A DNA stretch of 20,227 nucleotides from positions 6,052 to 26,278 of the forward strand of contig JAMYWO010000443.1 of NCBI GenBank assembly GCA_024220525.1, in the 5' to 3' direction. Position 1 is the first letter of the stretch. Every line of letters starts with the position of its first letter. The stretch is from Cochliopodium minus. Taxonomy: Eukaryota > Discosea > Himatismenida > Cochliopodiidae. The position numbers and the translations under genes were made by a program. This document shows, one piece after another, positions 1 to 10,634 of the stretch. The notes under the pieces were generated by a model, which had not been told where the DNA came from, did no database searches, and saw only the letters and a program-made list of their open reading frames with translations.

Positions 1-165
1 TAAAAATAAAAGTAAAAATAAAAATAAAAATAAAAATAAAAATAAAAATAAAAATAAAAATAAAAATAAAAATAAAATAAAATAAAAAATAAAAATAAAA
101 ATAAAATAAAAAATAAAAAATAAAAATTTTAAAATAAAAAATAAAAAAATAAAAAAAAATTTTTT
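1..165. repeat. (TAAAAA)n hexanucleotide microsatellite at left edge, inside an intron
   Basis: An almost perfect TAAAAA hexamer runs over roughly positions 12-75 and then degrades into A-runs broken by T. It ends in a T-tract and the acceptor TAATAG at 168-173, so this is the 3' part of an intron of the RCC1 gene that follows. The same hexamer fills the intron at the right edge and a short tract near 15708-15745. Confidence 0.9.
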
Positions 166-173
166 TTTAATAG

Positions 174-926
174 GTTACATGTGGATGTTATCATTCGTTA
201 ATACTTTCGAATGAAGGAAAGGTTTATGGGTGGGGGTTCTCGTCTACAGGGCAACTAGGGGAGATAGGAACCATAAAAAAGCCAAAACAAATCAAAGGAG
301 ATCTCAAAGGAAAATTCGTCACCCAAATAAGTGCGGGATATTCTTTTTCTTTATTCCTTGTTGAGGGAGGCTGTGTTTATTGTTGTGGTTGCCCTTCCGA
401 AATTTTGGGTGTTCTTTCGACGGATCTTCTTTTGATTAAACCCACTATGTGTGATTCTAGTGTTCGACTTTTAAATAATGTTGTCTCCATTTTCTGTACT
501 AATTCTTTTGCTTATTTTTTGATTGATGATAGAAAATCCGTTCTATACTTTTCTTCCAATGTATTGTCTGAAATCAAACTAGATTCTCCTCTCATTAATG
601 TAAACTTTATTTTAATTGTTCTTCTTTGAATTTATTTAAATTTAAACTTTTTATTTATTGAGGTAATGGCTGGATGCAATGATGTTTATTACCTTCTTGA
701 AAATGGTGATTTGATTTCCAAGTTTCCATACAAAAAATATTTTGAAAAAGTTACAGGAATAAACCAAAAATACCCTCTTGTATATAGATGGTCAATCAAA
801 AATCATAAATGGTGCAAAAAGGAAACACAAGAGATTGTGTTCACACTTTTGTTGTTTAAAAAACATCTATCAAATTTTAAAAATATACCAAAGCCCGTCA
901 TATTAATTATTCTTGGAAATTTATAA
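174..926 (+). CDS. RCC1-repeat protein, 3' part (N-terminus lies off the left edge)
   Basis: Two exons are visible, 174-599 and 663-926, joined in phase 0 across a 63-nt intron (600-662) and ending in TAA. The first begins right after an AG acceptor. The protein shows RCC1 propeller blades: VTCGCYHSLIL, then GKVYGWG...GQLG, a second ISAGYSFSLFL, and a third VMAGCNDVYYLLENG. RCC1 blades usually form a seven-bladed propeller used as a GEF or protein-binding platform; the partner cannot be read here. The last ~45 residues are not RCC1: they start RWSIKNHK and end IPKPVILIILGNL, a tail shared with the gene at 12374-14163. There is no start codon, so this is a fragment; phase and blade register fit the N-terminal fragment at 19330-20045. 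Confidence 0.88.
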
Positions 927-1501
927 AAGTATTTTCCAAAATGGAAGAAATTGGAGAACATTGTTAAATGCACCAAAGATAGTGAAATTGAAGATTAAAA
1001 AGATGATTCAACGTTTTGAATATTTTGATCAAAATGTTTTAAAATGTAAAATAAAGTTCTTTTTAAATCCAAATTTATTTTGTCTAAGCCAACGATTGAA
1101 ATTTGACAGAAAAATAAACAAAATATGCTGATCTTTTCCAAACCAATCTCCATCTGTTCTCTAGAAACTTTGGGTTGTTTATCTTCTGTGATTTTATTGG
1201 GCAAACCTTCTTCTTTTGAATAATTGATATGATCATGTTGTGCTTTATTGATGGTGAATGATAATAATTTTTACCTTTTTTTGGTATCAAATTGCAGAAT
1301 TTTTTCTTTAATTTGAATAAATTTTTATCAAAATTTAAAATTATTTTCCATCAAAGATATTGAAACATTAAAGATTACAAAGAAGATGAATCAAAGTGTT
1401 GTATATTTTGATCAAAAATGTTTTTAAAGATGTAAAAATAAAAAAAGAAAAGAGAAAATGTTTTTTTTTTTAAATTTATTTTAATTGTTTTAAATTTTGT
1501 T
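927..1501. other. Intergenic, convergent 3' ends; contains an imperfect direct repeat
   Basis: This is the space between the stop of the RCC1 fragment (+) and the stop of polyubiquitin (-). No coding sequence is supported. It holds an imperfect direct repeat of about 80 nt (974-1055 and 1352-1437) and several AATAAA-type hexamers that could serve polyadenylation on either strand. Confidence 0.7.
974..1437 (+). repeat. Imperfect direct repeat pair, 974-1055 and 1352-1437
   Basis: Both copies start CAAAGATA, continue with a GAAGAT/AAAGAT...AAGATGA segment, then TATTTTGATCAAAA, and end in TGTAAAATAAA-like sequence. Copies start 378 nt apart and differ by substitutions and small indels. They look like an old local duplication of a 3' flank. 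No terminal inverted repeats are visible. Confidence 0.55.
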
Positions 1502-2828
<1,327 letters not shown>

Positions 2829-4726
2829 TTATAGATTGCTTTCTCTGTATTTATTTTTTATTATTTCAGTGATAGAAAGAGTAATATCGTCTTCATTGTT
2901 AATGAGAATAAATCTTTCTTTAGTATCCTTTGGGAAAATCAAATTTCTGGGAATGATAGGAGAATTATCTTTTCCCAACAAATTTATGATAAATTCTTGA
3001 AATTTAGAAGGATGAGCTGTGAGTAAAGAAACAGTTTTATAATTAATTATGTTTTGTTGAATTTGGGCACTATAGATGGATGCACTAGAGTGAGGATCAC
3101 ATTGATATTCATTTTCTTTGAATAACTTTTTATGAAAGGTAAAATTAAATCAAAATAAAGAAATAATTTAAAAAAGGTGAAACCTTGATGATTGTTTTCT
3201 CCATATTTTTGTTGGAAACTTTCTCAGATGTAAAATTTTGTTGTATAAAACTGAGATATTGGTAATCAAATTGAAGAAACCCATCTTTCTTGTATTTTCC
3301 TACAAAATCTTTCACTTTGTTGACATCTTCCCCAGCCATGTAGAACCACAAACGTTCCATGTTAGTAATCATATTACCATCTAAGCTAGGAGCATGTGAA
3401 TCGACAATATCAATCGGTTGATAAAGTCCTGTCCTAAAGAACCTATATTTAACAGATTTTTAATAATAAAATTTTAGTTTTTTTTTAAATAGAAAACCTG
3501 TTCACAATGTCATTTTCAGAGTTTGACACTATTATCTTGTTTATAGGAAGACCCATCTTCTTTGCTAAGAACCCTGCGAGACTATTTCCAAACCCACCTA
3601 AATATTTAAGAAAAAAAAAATTAAAAAAAAAATAATGTGAATAAATTAATTTAAACCTGTTGGAACAGAAAAATTCAAAAAAGATTCTAATTTAGGATCA
3701 ATTTTTAGAAATATATAAAAATAATGAGAAATTTCGATGATAGGCCTGATAACATTGACACTGTTGAAAGAAATGAGTCCATAGTCTTCTTTAAAACTCA
3801 AATTCTCGTACAAATTATTTACTGCAGAGTCATAGTTATCACATTTAAATCCTTCCTTTTTATTTGAAATAATGGTAACATTTTTATGAGGGACAGAAGT
3901 CATCTGTAATCTTTGTTCTCTAAATATTGATGAAAGTAAAAAAAACAACAATTTGTTTATTATAAAAAGATACCTAGATATTCTTCCCTTTGGATATGTA
4001 ATAAATATTTCTATATTCTTTTTTCCTTTCATTGCATGTATAACAGATGGACCTTTTTCCTTTTGTTTAAAAAATTTTTTTCAAAAAAATAAAGTTGATA
4101 CCTGTATCTCCTGTTGTGGAGATTAATATTGATCTTTTTTTCATTGTTCCATTTTGAATGTCTTTGTTGACGAAATATTCAAGAAGGCCTCCAATGATGA
4201 GCATTTGATAATCTTTATAAAAACTGACAAGTCAACGTTTTATTCTTCATAATTTTAGTTTATTTTGTTTTTACCTTTGAAGCTGTAGGTAGGTCCCCAA
4301 AAAAGTTCTGCCAAATAAATGTTATCATTTAATTTTCTAATTCCTATTTTTTCTTCAATATCAAAATTCTTGACAAAAAATTTGAATAATTTGTAATTTT
4401 GTTTTGAAATGAGTGTTGATTTACATTTTCCAGGCTTTTGTAGATTATGTCTTTCAATATATTGTGTGGGATTTCATTTTCCCCAATAAATCTTTTCAAT
4501 ATTTCGAAACAGATATCCTGATATTCTTTACCAGACCAACTTATTATCTCTTCTCTTGAGATTTGTGGTATAAAATCGGGAATAGTTAACTTTATATGAA
4601 AAAAATTAAAATAAACTATTAAATTATCCATTTATCCTAATTTACACCACCATCGTTTGCATATCCAGTTAGAAATACATCTCTAAATGAAAGATTTTTA
4701 ATTCCTCTTGTTGATTTGTACTTCAT
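2829..4726 (-). CDS. Threonine synthase (THNSL2/THR4-type, PLP-dependent), nine exons
   Basis: Exons, read leftward: 4726-4646, 4589-4425, 4368-4275, 4212-4102, 4052-3974, 3919-3657, 3597-3498, 3442-3184, 3125-2829. The eight introns are 49-62 nt, all GT...AG, and every phase closes to give 482 residues, close to the family length. The family converts O-phosphohomoserine to threonine; animal THNSL2 homologues act as phospholyases. Visible landmarks: N-terminal MKYKSTRG and GYANDGG, the PLP lysine in YSFKD (K113), STTGDTGPS (145-153), the phosphate-binding PTGGFGN (262-268), NMERLW, and a C-terminal CDPHSSASIY plus LLTAHPSKF. All key motifs look intact. It is cytosolic by default, since no targeting peptide is evident. 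The start is the first ATG and aligns with the family N-terminus. Whether it is biosynthetic or THNSL2-like in substrate cannot be told from motifs alone. Confidence 0.93.
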
Positions 4727-4879
4727 TTCAATTTTTTATTTGATTATTCTACTCCACACAAAATAATAAACTATTGGGGATGAATTGATATGATTTATTT
4801 GTGTTTGTAAAGAATTTTTATTTGGTCTGATTTCTTTATAAATAATATAAAACAAACAAAAAAAATAATATATTTTTCT

Positions 4880-5204
4880 TCATTTTTTCTCTCTTCTCCT
4901 TTTGCTAGGTTTTTCAATTATATCAATATCCACATCCATATATGATTTTTCTCTTTCTTCTCTTTTTTTGATATTCTTTTGTCTTTTAATTTCGGATTTG
5001 GCTTCTCTCATTTGTTCTCTTTCTAATGATCTTTCATGTTGTCTTGAATAGGGTTTTTTTTGAAATGCATATGTTTAATAATTGCAATGAAATAAATAGA
5101 TAAAGGTGTTTACTCTTTTCTTTTTTTACGACTATTTTTTCTGGTCTGACATGATATTTGGTTTTAGGAGTTAATTTTTAAAAATATTGGAATTCATTTA
5201 CCAT
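4880..5204 (-). CDS. Small highly basic, probably nuclear protein (65 aa), hypothetical
   Basis: Best model: exons 5204-5202 (just ATG), 5145-5114 and 5042-4880, with introns of 56 and 71 nt; phases 0 and 2 close to 65 residues and TGA. The protein begins MTRKNSRKKRKEQHERS, runs as a charged helix (REQMREAKSEIKRQKNIKKR), then has an acidic patch YMDVDIDIIEKPSKRRR. The content suggests a nuclear or nucleolar RNA-associated protein, but I do not recognise the family. An upstream ATG at 5244 (MSKGIIKKIEFF) is open but its phase does not join the later exons. A start codon split directly by an intron is unusual, so the 5' end is the weak part. Confidence 0.45.
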
Positions 5205-5457
5205 CTTTGAAGAACTCTATTTTTTTTATTATTCCCTTTGACATTTTCAAACAAAAAAAATAAAATCCCCTCCCACTAATGTAGAAGTGATAAAAATTTG
5301 ATCACCTTTTTTTTGTAACTCATTATAAATTAGTTCATTTCATTCTTTATCGTTGTTGTATAAACAAAAAAAATTAAATATTCGTTGTTGGTTTTTCAAA
5401 AAATTTAAAAAAGGGGAACTTTCCAATATAAACTTCCTTTACATATTATTCATTATA
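5205..5457. promoter_or_regulatory. Divergent intergenic region between two small genes
   Basis: The genes at 4880-5204 (-) and 5458 (+) diverge from this 253-nt AT-rich spacer, so it should carry both promoters and 5' UTRs. I see no specific element. An in-frame extension of the right-hand gene back to 5353 is open but carries no domain signal. Confidence 0.4.
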
Positions 5458-5769
5458 ATGAATGATCCATCGAAAAATAATGGATTATCTTCAAACAACA
5501 AAGTAGATTCACCATCAAATACAAAAGCATCAATAAAGAAAAAAGAACAAGAAATTGCTAAATTAGCAAAGAAATTAAATTCTGAAAAGAAAATAAAGAA
5601 GATGATAAAATTAGTTGAAGATGCGATGGAATATTTCGACAAATTTTTGAAAGAATCAAATTTATTATCTGCTCCTATTAATTATTCTCCATTATTTACA
5701 AGTCTCACCGACAAAAGATATTTGGTAAAGGACAGAATATATTTTTTTTTGAAAAAAATACAGATATGA
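5458..5769 (+). CDS. Hypothetical coiled-coil protein, possibly exon 1 of a membrane protein
   Basis: Starts at ATG 5458 with a polar Asn/Ser-rich stretch (MNDPSKNNGLSSNNK). A lysine-rich helix follows (KKKEQEIAKLAKKLNSEKK) that continues with heptad-like spacing through EDAMEYFDKFLKES. The sequence then reads to LTDKRYL. A consensus donor (GTAAAG) lies at 5725 in phase 0, so 5725-5769 may be intron rather than coding. Acceptors available are 5762-5763 (39-nt intron, runs at once into TGA) or 5939-5940 (216-nt intron, phase 0, joins the transmembrane segment of the next reading frame to give about 131 residues). A stop-free stretch of this length in such AT-rich DNA supports real coding. I do not recognise the family. 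Confidence 0.5.
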   Translation: MNDPSKNNGLSSNNKVDSPSNTKASIKKKEQEIAKLAKKLNSEKKIKKMIKLVEDAMEYFDKFLKESNLLSAPINYSPLFTSLTDKRYLVKDRIYFFLKKIQI

Positions 5770-6069
5770 TATATAATAATAATATTTACTCAATTTCTAA
5801 TGTTGATTTTTGAATCACAAATGAATATCTCATTTAATTATAAAATTCAAATAATATATTCCTTCGATATCCTTTTATATGGAATGAATATCTCCATAAT
5901 TAACAAATATTACCTATTTTTTGAACCAAAAATAAACAAGAATACAAAATTTAAATGGTGGATCTTAAAATTCCTTATAATACAAATTATAATTTATTTC
6001 CTCATCCCTAAATTGATCCAGATATTTTCATCAAATTTTATATCCAATATCTCAAATAATTTACAATAA
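5770..6069 (+). CDS. Hypothetical hydrophobic protein or 3' exon with a transmembrane segment
   Basis: A 99-codon stretch without stops, ending TAA at 6067-6069, lies in the same frame as the preceding coiled-coil reading frame and directly after its TGA. The first in-frame ATG is 5800. It is rich in I, Y, F and N. It has a clear membrane segment near its C-terminus (WWILKFLIIQIIIYFLIPK) followed by a short polar tail, a tail-anchor-like layout. Chance openness over this length is unlikely at this base composition. It is either an independent small gene, the 3' exon of the gene starting at 5458, or the downstream half of that gene after a premature stop. Confidence 0.4.
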   Translation, partial: YIIIIFTQFLMLIFESQMNISFNYKIQIIYSFDILLYGMNISIINKYYLFFEPKINKNTKFKWWILKFLIIQIIIYFLIPKLIQIFSSNFISNISNNLQ

Positions 6070-7540
6070 AGGAACTGATTAAAACGAATGATAATTTTTT
6101 TTGGGGATTCCTGAAGCTCTCATCATCTTCCAATGCAATGATATACTCAAGATCACGAGCAATCTTTCCTTGGAACGATTCATCAGCGAAAATACCGACG
6201 ATACCTGATTATTTGGTAAAGGAAAATAAATCTTTATAAAAATAAATCATTTATTTAATATTTATAAAAATTTATAAATCAGAATGATAAATAAAAATTA
6301 AACTTTGCAACAATTTTCATTTTTAAATAATAAAAAAAGAGAAATTTAACTGAAGAAGGAAAATATTTTTCTGCAGCTGCTCATTTTCAAACGTTAAAAC
6401 AACAATAATACCGCAACACAGGCGATCATGCGAACATCAACAAGGAGGGAGAAAAGAAATGGTCTTTTTTAGCTTCGTTGACGCAGCTCCAAACAAACTT
6501 TAAGAATCCAAGAACGTCCACATGTGGTATACGTTGATTTCTTTGTATTTGAACGACAACGACCCAATTTGGAAACCACTCAGTTGTGGACTGATCTCAG
6601 ATTGGAGAACCCACGAGGCCGAAAATTTTTTTGTTGTTGTCACTACTATGTTTTACAAAGTTAGGAATGAGTTAATAAGAACGAATATTCTAGAATAGAA
6701 TAAAGAAACAAGGGGAATAAAGGTGAAAATTTTTCATACAATTTTTTTGTTTTTTTATTTGTTTTTTCAGTTTTTCTTTTATATTTTCATTATTTTCTTT
6801 CTTGTAATATTTTTTTTTTTATATTAATTTTTGAACCTATATTTTATTTTAAAGCATTACTCAGATTTCTTTGATTTTATTTTTTATTAAATTGGTTTAT
6901 TCGGTTTTCAGTTATTTGTTATTATATTGTTTTCTTTTGTTGAAATTTTTTTGCTTGTTTTTTTTAACACTTTGATTATATTTAAAATTTTTTAAATTTT
7001 TTTTTAGAATTTCCCGAAAATATAAAAACAGTTGAAAGAATTATTGCTTAAATGCTTTATTCTTCTCTAGAAAAATTAAGAATGAACATATCCACCACTT
7101 TATTTTCCCATAAATCGATGAAGAAAAACTGATACACATTGGTTGACGTCATTACAGAAACAGATGACATAACCGCTATTTCTAATTTATTAGCGAAAAA
7201 TCCCAGAGAACATATTTGATGTTATTTTATAAAAACTATGATCCAGACTACATTCAAAGTAAATAAAAATTTTTTTTGAATTTTTTAAATTTATGGTTTA
7301 TTTTAATATCATTTCAAAATTTTAATTGATTTACATTTTATTTTATCATTGATTAAATTTTTTTTATTAAAATTTTCTTTATTAGTAAGTAACTTTTTTT
7401 TTTCTTCTATTTAGTTTTTTTTTAAATTTTTTAAAATTAGTAAAGAATTGCTTTATCATTTTTTTAAAATAATCAACCAATTTTATTTTCATTTTAAAAT
7501 AATTTTAGAAACGCTCACACAAGTGCTAACAAAAAAACAG
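6070..7540. other. Unresolved region with exon-like, GC-richer blocks; possible decayed 5' half of the next gene
   Basis: Two blocks (about 6095-6206 and 6361-6670) are clearly GC-richer than their surroundings. In the second block, frames on both strands stay open for 40-60 codons, so base content alone may explain the openness. On the plus strand there are readings such as NTGDHANINKEGEKKWS and, in another frame from ATG 6522, MWYTLISLYLNDNDPIWKPL. A consensus donor at 6723 and a T-rich acceptor at 7006-7007 bound a 285-nt intron-like stretch, and a donor at 7259 precedes the exon at 7541. Lengths match the introns of the downstream gene, but no continuous frame links the blocks: several stops intervene. 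It may be a host gene whose 5' half has decayed, or my exon joins are wrong. Confidence 0.35.
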
Positions 7541-9548
7541 CAACATCATAAACAACGTAACATTCAACGTGTTACTATACACGAACAATTTAGACAACAG
7601 CAATAACAAATTGAGTCCCAAACAAAAAAATGAGATCATCATAGAAGGCATCATCCAATCCAAAAAGTTTTATTTCTCCAACAGGTTTCTTTATCGTAAG
7701 GGTCCTCGTGTTTTTGTCAAAGAGTTGTTCGGCAAGGAGAACAGAATTGCCAAGGATGTCGCTTGGTCTATTTTCAACGGCAATGTTTGGCTCAGGAGGT
7801 ATCTTTTCAAGGAGATGAGAAAGGGATTGACTAAATATACGAGCATCATTTTGTCTTATTATTGGTACTAAAAATTTTTGTGATTCATTTTTTTAATTTT
7901 ATTTTTTTAATAATATTTTTATTTCAAGATTTTTTATTTTTATTTCTTATTTGAAAAAATTCTCCATTATTTTCTTCATTTTAATTCCCATTAAAAAATT
8001 GTAATCTTTTTATTTCTTTTTCTTTATTACATTTTAAAATTTTCATTCTTTTAATTTCTTCTTTAAGAATTTGTTTTTTTATAATTTTATTTTGATCATT
8101 TTTTATTTTTACTTTTTAACATTTTAATTTTTTTTTTTTTTTTAAATAACAAAATTTTTTCTTTAGGCTCCTTTCTAAGGATTTTCTAAACAACAAAGTC
8201 ATGATAAACAAATTTTTGGGAGAGGAACTGATAGAAAATGAAGGGACAAGCACATTAGATGTGGAATTTGAAGTGGAGCACACAAAATTCAAGTTCAAAG
8301 ATTTTTATTGCAAAAGCTCTGGAACCATTCTTGCCTTTGAGAGATCCCAAACCAATAATAAAGACACTAATTTTGTGCAGTTGGAATTGAAGAAAGTCAA
8401 GCCTGTCTCTCAAGAAAGTGTTGAATTATCCACCAATGGTAACAATGAAAGGGACAACCAAATAGACACTAACAACAGTAATTGTTTTACTTTTAAAATA
8501 TTTCTTTTATTGTTTATTATTTTTACTTTATTATTTATTTTTTTTATTTAATTTTTTTTATTTTTTATTTTTTATATTTTTATTTTATTTTTTATTTTAT
8601 TATTTATTATTCGACATAAAAAAAAAAAGTTATGTTTTTTTTTTATTTTTTATTTTTTTTTTTATTTTTTATTTTATTTTTATTTTTATTATTTTAATTA
8701 ATTATTGATTTTTCAAAAAAAAAGATAATAAAAACAAAAAAGAAAAGAGTATTAGTGATGAGAAAGATGACAAAAGCGACAAGGACGAAAGAATAGAAAA
8801 CAAAATAGATACAAACAGTGATCAAGACAAGGACGAAAAGGAATTCGTCGAACAAAAAGTGAACATTTACTACGAAAACTTCTATTGCTCCAATGGCCAC
8901 TTGTTTTGTCAAATAGACAGTGTTTTGGATTCTTTTGGGGAAACGGGATACAAATTGAAGAGAAAGCAGGTACTGGAGATTGAGCCTGATTCTTTGTTGG
9001 AAATTTTTTCGAATCAGCTTTGCTCCTCCATTTATTTGAACGAGCAGTTCACTGAATTCATTTTCGCTGATCATCTCGTTTTTGATTATCTCTTCAGATT
9101 TGATGGCACTGAGGCTGATACGTACAAATCCCTCTTCATCAATTCTCTCCTCACCACCATCAAATCCAATCAGTATCTCATCAAGCCTCTCTTGAGCAAA
9201 GTGATTCAGTATCCTAAGAAATCTCCCCTGGAATCCATCCGAACTTTCTCCCTCTCTTTTTTCACCACCTTGTCTGAATTTCCCCTCTTTTTATTTTCTG
9301 ATCCTTCCATTCCTCAATTGTTGTTGGATGATCTTGAAGAATCTGATTGCAAGGAAGATGATGAGCTTTACAATCTCAAATACAATTTGGCTTTGGGTAC
9401 CTCTCAAGAATCTATTCTCACCTTTTTGATGGTCTCTAAGGTCCCTTTTTATTCCAATGATCTCCCTAATCCCTTCATGGATCTGCCTTTAACTTATTTG
9501 CATACTATTTGTAGACTTGTTTGGAAATCTTTGATTCCTGATCTATAA
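7541..9548 (+). CDS. Unrecognised three-exon coding region, 5' end not defined
   Basis: Exons 7541-7864, 8167-8477 and 8725-9548 join in phases 2 and 1 through introns of 302 and 247 nt, giving 485 residues to TAA. The first acceptor follows TGCTAAC, a yeast-like branch-point sequence. No in-frame ATG exists near the 5' end, so an upstream exon is needed. Order: a helical part (FYFSNRFLYRKGP...VWLRRYLFKEM...SYYWLLSK), a beta-like part (LDVEFEVEHTKFKFKDFYC), a charged Asn/Lys/Asp linker (EKSISDEKDDKSDKDE), then about 230 residues of mixed helix containing FDYLFRFDG and ending VWKSLIPDL. LFR recalls a RasGAP arginine finger, but the later RasGAP motifs are absent, so I do not assign it. Exons use more C-ending codons and introns are several times longer than in neighbours, which hints at a separate history. 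Confidence 0.72.
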
Positions 9549-9812
9549 TTTGAAAAGAAAAAAAATGTGTTTACATTTCTGTTATTTTAATAAAAAAAAA
9601 AAAAATTTAAAAATCAAAGAAAAATCTTTCCTTTCAAATTTTTTCGTAAAATCTTTTCATTTACGAACTTTAATTAAAATCCATTGGAACTTTAAATAAA
9701 AAGTTAAATAAATATGAAATTTAATTTAAATTTAATTGAAATTTACTTTTTATATTTTTATATCTTTTTGAATATTTCTTTTTTAATTCAAATACTAAAA
9801 ATAAAACCAAAT
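9549..9812. promoter_or_regulatory. Intergenic 5' flank of the first Rab gene
   Basis: A-rich spacer holding the 3' end of the preceding gene (TTTTAATAAAAA near 9585) and the promoter and 5' UTR of the Rab gene. The Rab frame is open back to 9714 without an upstream domain. Nothing else is visible. Confidence 0.4.
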
Positions 9813-10442
9813 ATGGATGCTCTTTCTTATAAAATTGTTATATTGGGTGATTCAGCTGTTGGAAAGACTTCCATATTGAGTAAATATACAAGAAATGAAT
9901 TCGATTTCAACACAAAACCCACTTTGGGAGTCGAATTTTCAATAAGAACAATAAAGATCAAAGAAAAAGAGGTCAAAGTGTGTATATGGGATACTGCAGG
10001 ACAAGAAAGATTCAGAGCAATCACAAAATCTTATTATAGAGGTTCAAAAGGTGCATTGATCGTTTATGATATCACCAATAAAAAATCATTTAAAAATATT
10101 GAAAAATGGATACATGAATTGAAAGAGATATGTCATGATGAGGATATTTATTTGATGTTGATTGGAAATAAATCTGATCTTAAAGAGATGAGAGAAGTTT
10201 CAACAGATGATGCAAAAATATTCGCAGAAGAGCATGGAATGTTCTTTCTTGAGACATCTGCATTGGATTCCAGTAATATTTCTGTTGCATTTCAAATATT
10301 GGTTGAAAGAATTTATAAAAAAAATTTTATTGATGAAAAATTGATTGGTGGAAATGAAGGAGGTGGTATTATATTTGGCAAATCTGTTCCTATTGAAGAA
10401 ACATCAAATGAAGTATTAATTGGAAAGGGATGTTGTAATTAA
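9813..10442 (+). CDS. Rab11-like small GTPase (Rab copy 1)
   Basis: Intronless, 209 residues from ATG 9813 to TAA. Upstream in-frame codons back to 9714 are open but encode a hydrophobic stretch unlike any Rab, so MDALSYKIVILGD is the likely start. All G motifs are intact: GDSAVGKTS (K18), effector loop with TLGVEF, WDTAGQERF (59-67), GNKSD (118-122) and ETSAL (147-151). The series FRAITKSYYRG and ETSALDSSN...AFQ most resembles Rab11, which directs recycling-endosome and TGN vesicle traffic. The C-terminus is GKGCCN, a CCX arrangement fit for double geranylgeranylation and membrane attachment. First of three tandem same-strand Rab genes made by local duplication. An AATAAA lies 17 nt after the stop. 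Confidence 0.95.
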   Translation: MDALSYKIVILGDSAVGKTSILSKYTRNEFDFNTKPTLGVEFSIRTIKIKEKEVKVCIWDTAGQERFRAITKSYYRGSKGALIVYDITNKKSFKNIEKWIHELKEICHDEDIYLMLIGNKSDLKEMREVSTDDAKIFAEEHGMFFLETSALDSSNISVAFQILVERIYKKNFIDEKLIGGNEGGGIIFGKSVPIEETSNEVLIGKGCCN

Positions 10443-10452
10443 AATCATATTT

Positions 10453-10465
10453 TTTGTATAATAAA
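10453..10465 (+). terminator. Candidate poly(A) signal, TTTGTATAATAAA
   Basis: It sits 17 nt after the stop of Rab copy 1 (to the AATAAA). The other two Rab genes carry the closely similar TTTGTAAATAAA and TTTGTTAATAAA downstream, so the U-rich TTTGT plus AATAAA pairing recurs in all three copies. Confidence 0.5.
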
Positions 10466-10634
10466 TTTAATGCGATATTGATATTTTGGTTAAATTTGAT
10501 GTTATATGATTAAGAAATAGCTTGAATAAAAAATATCTCTTTATTTTATTTATGAAAATAAGATATCAAAAATAAAAAAAAATGTGAAAAATAAAATGAG
10601 TAATAAAAAAAAAACAAACTTGATAATAGCAGAA

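Noticed and set aside
5202-5244. Alternative start MSKGIIKKIEFFKD for the small basic protein
   Set aside because: Its donor is in phase 1 and every available acceptor then runs into a stop, whereas ATG at 5204 gives a closed model.
8551-8700. ATTTTT-rich stretch with a short ACATA...TATGT hairpin
   Set aside because: It lies within an intron of the unrecognised gene; simple low complexity with a 5-bp stem is not convincing.
8725-9548. RasGAP domain in the large exon of the unrecognised gene (FDYLFRFDG)
   Set aside because: Only the LFR triplet and a loose helix pattern match; the later RasGAP FLR/PAI-type block is absent.
9714-9812. N-terminal hydrophobic extension (signal-anchor-like) on Rab copy 1
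   Set aside because: No Rab has such an extension; the A/T-rich 5' UTR is simply open in this frame. ATG 9813 gives the normal Rab start.
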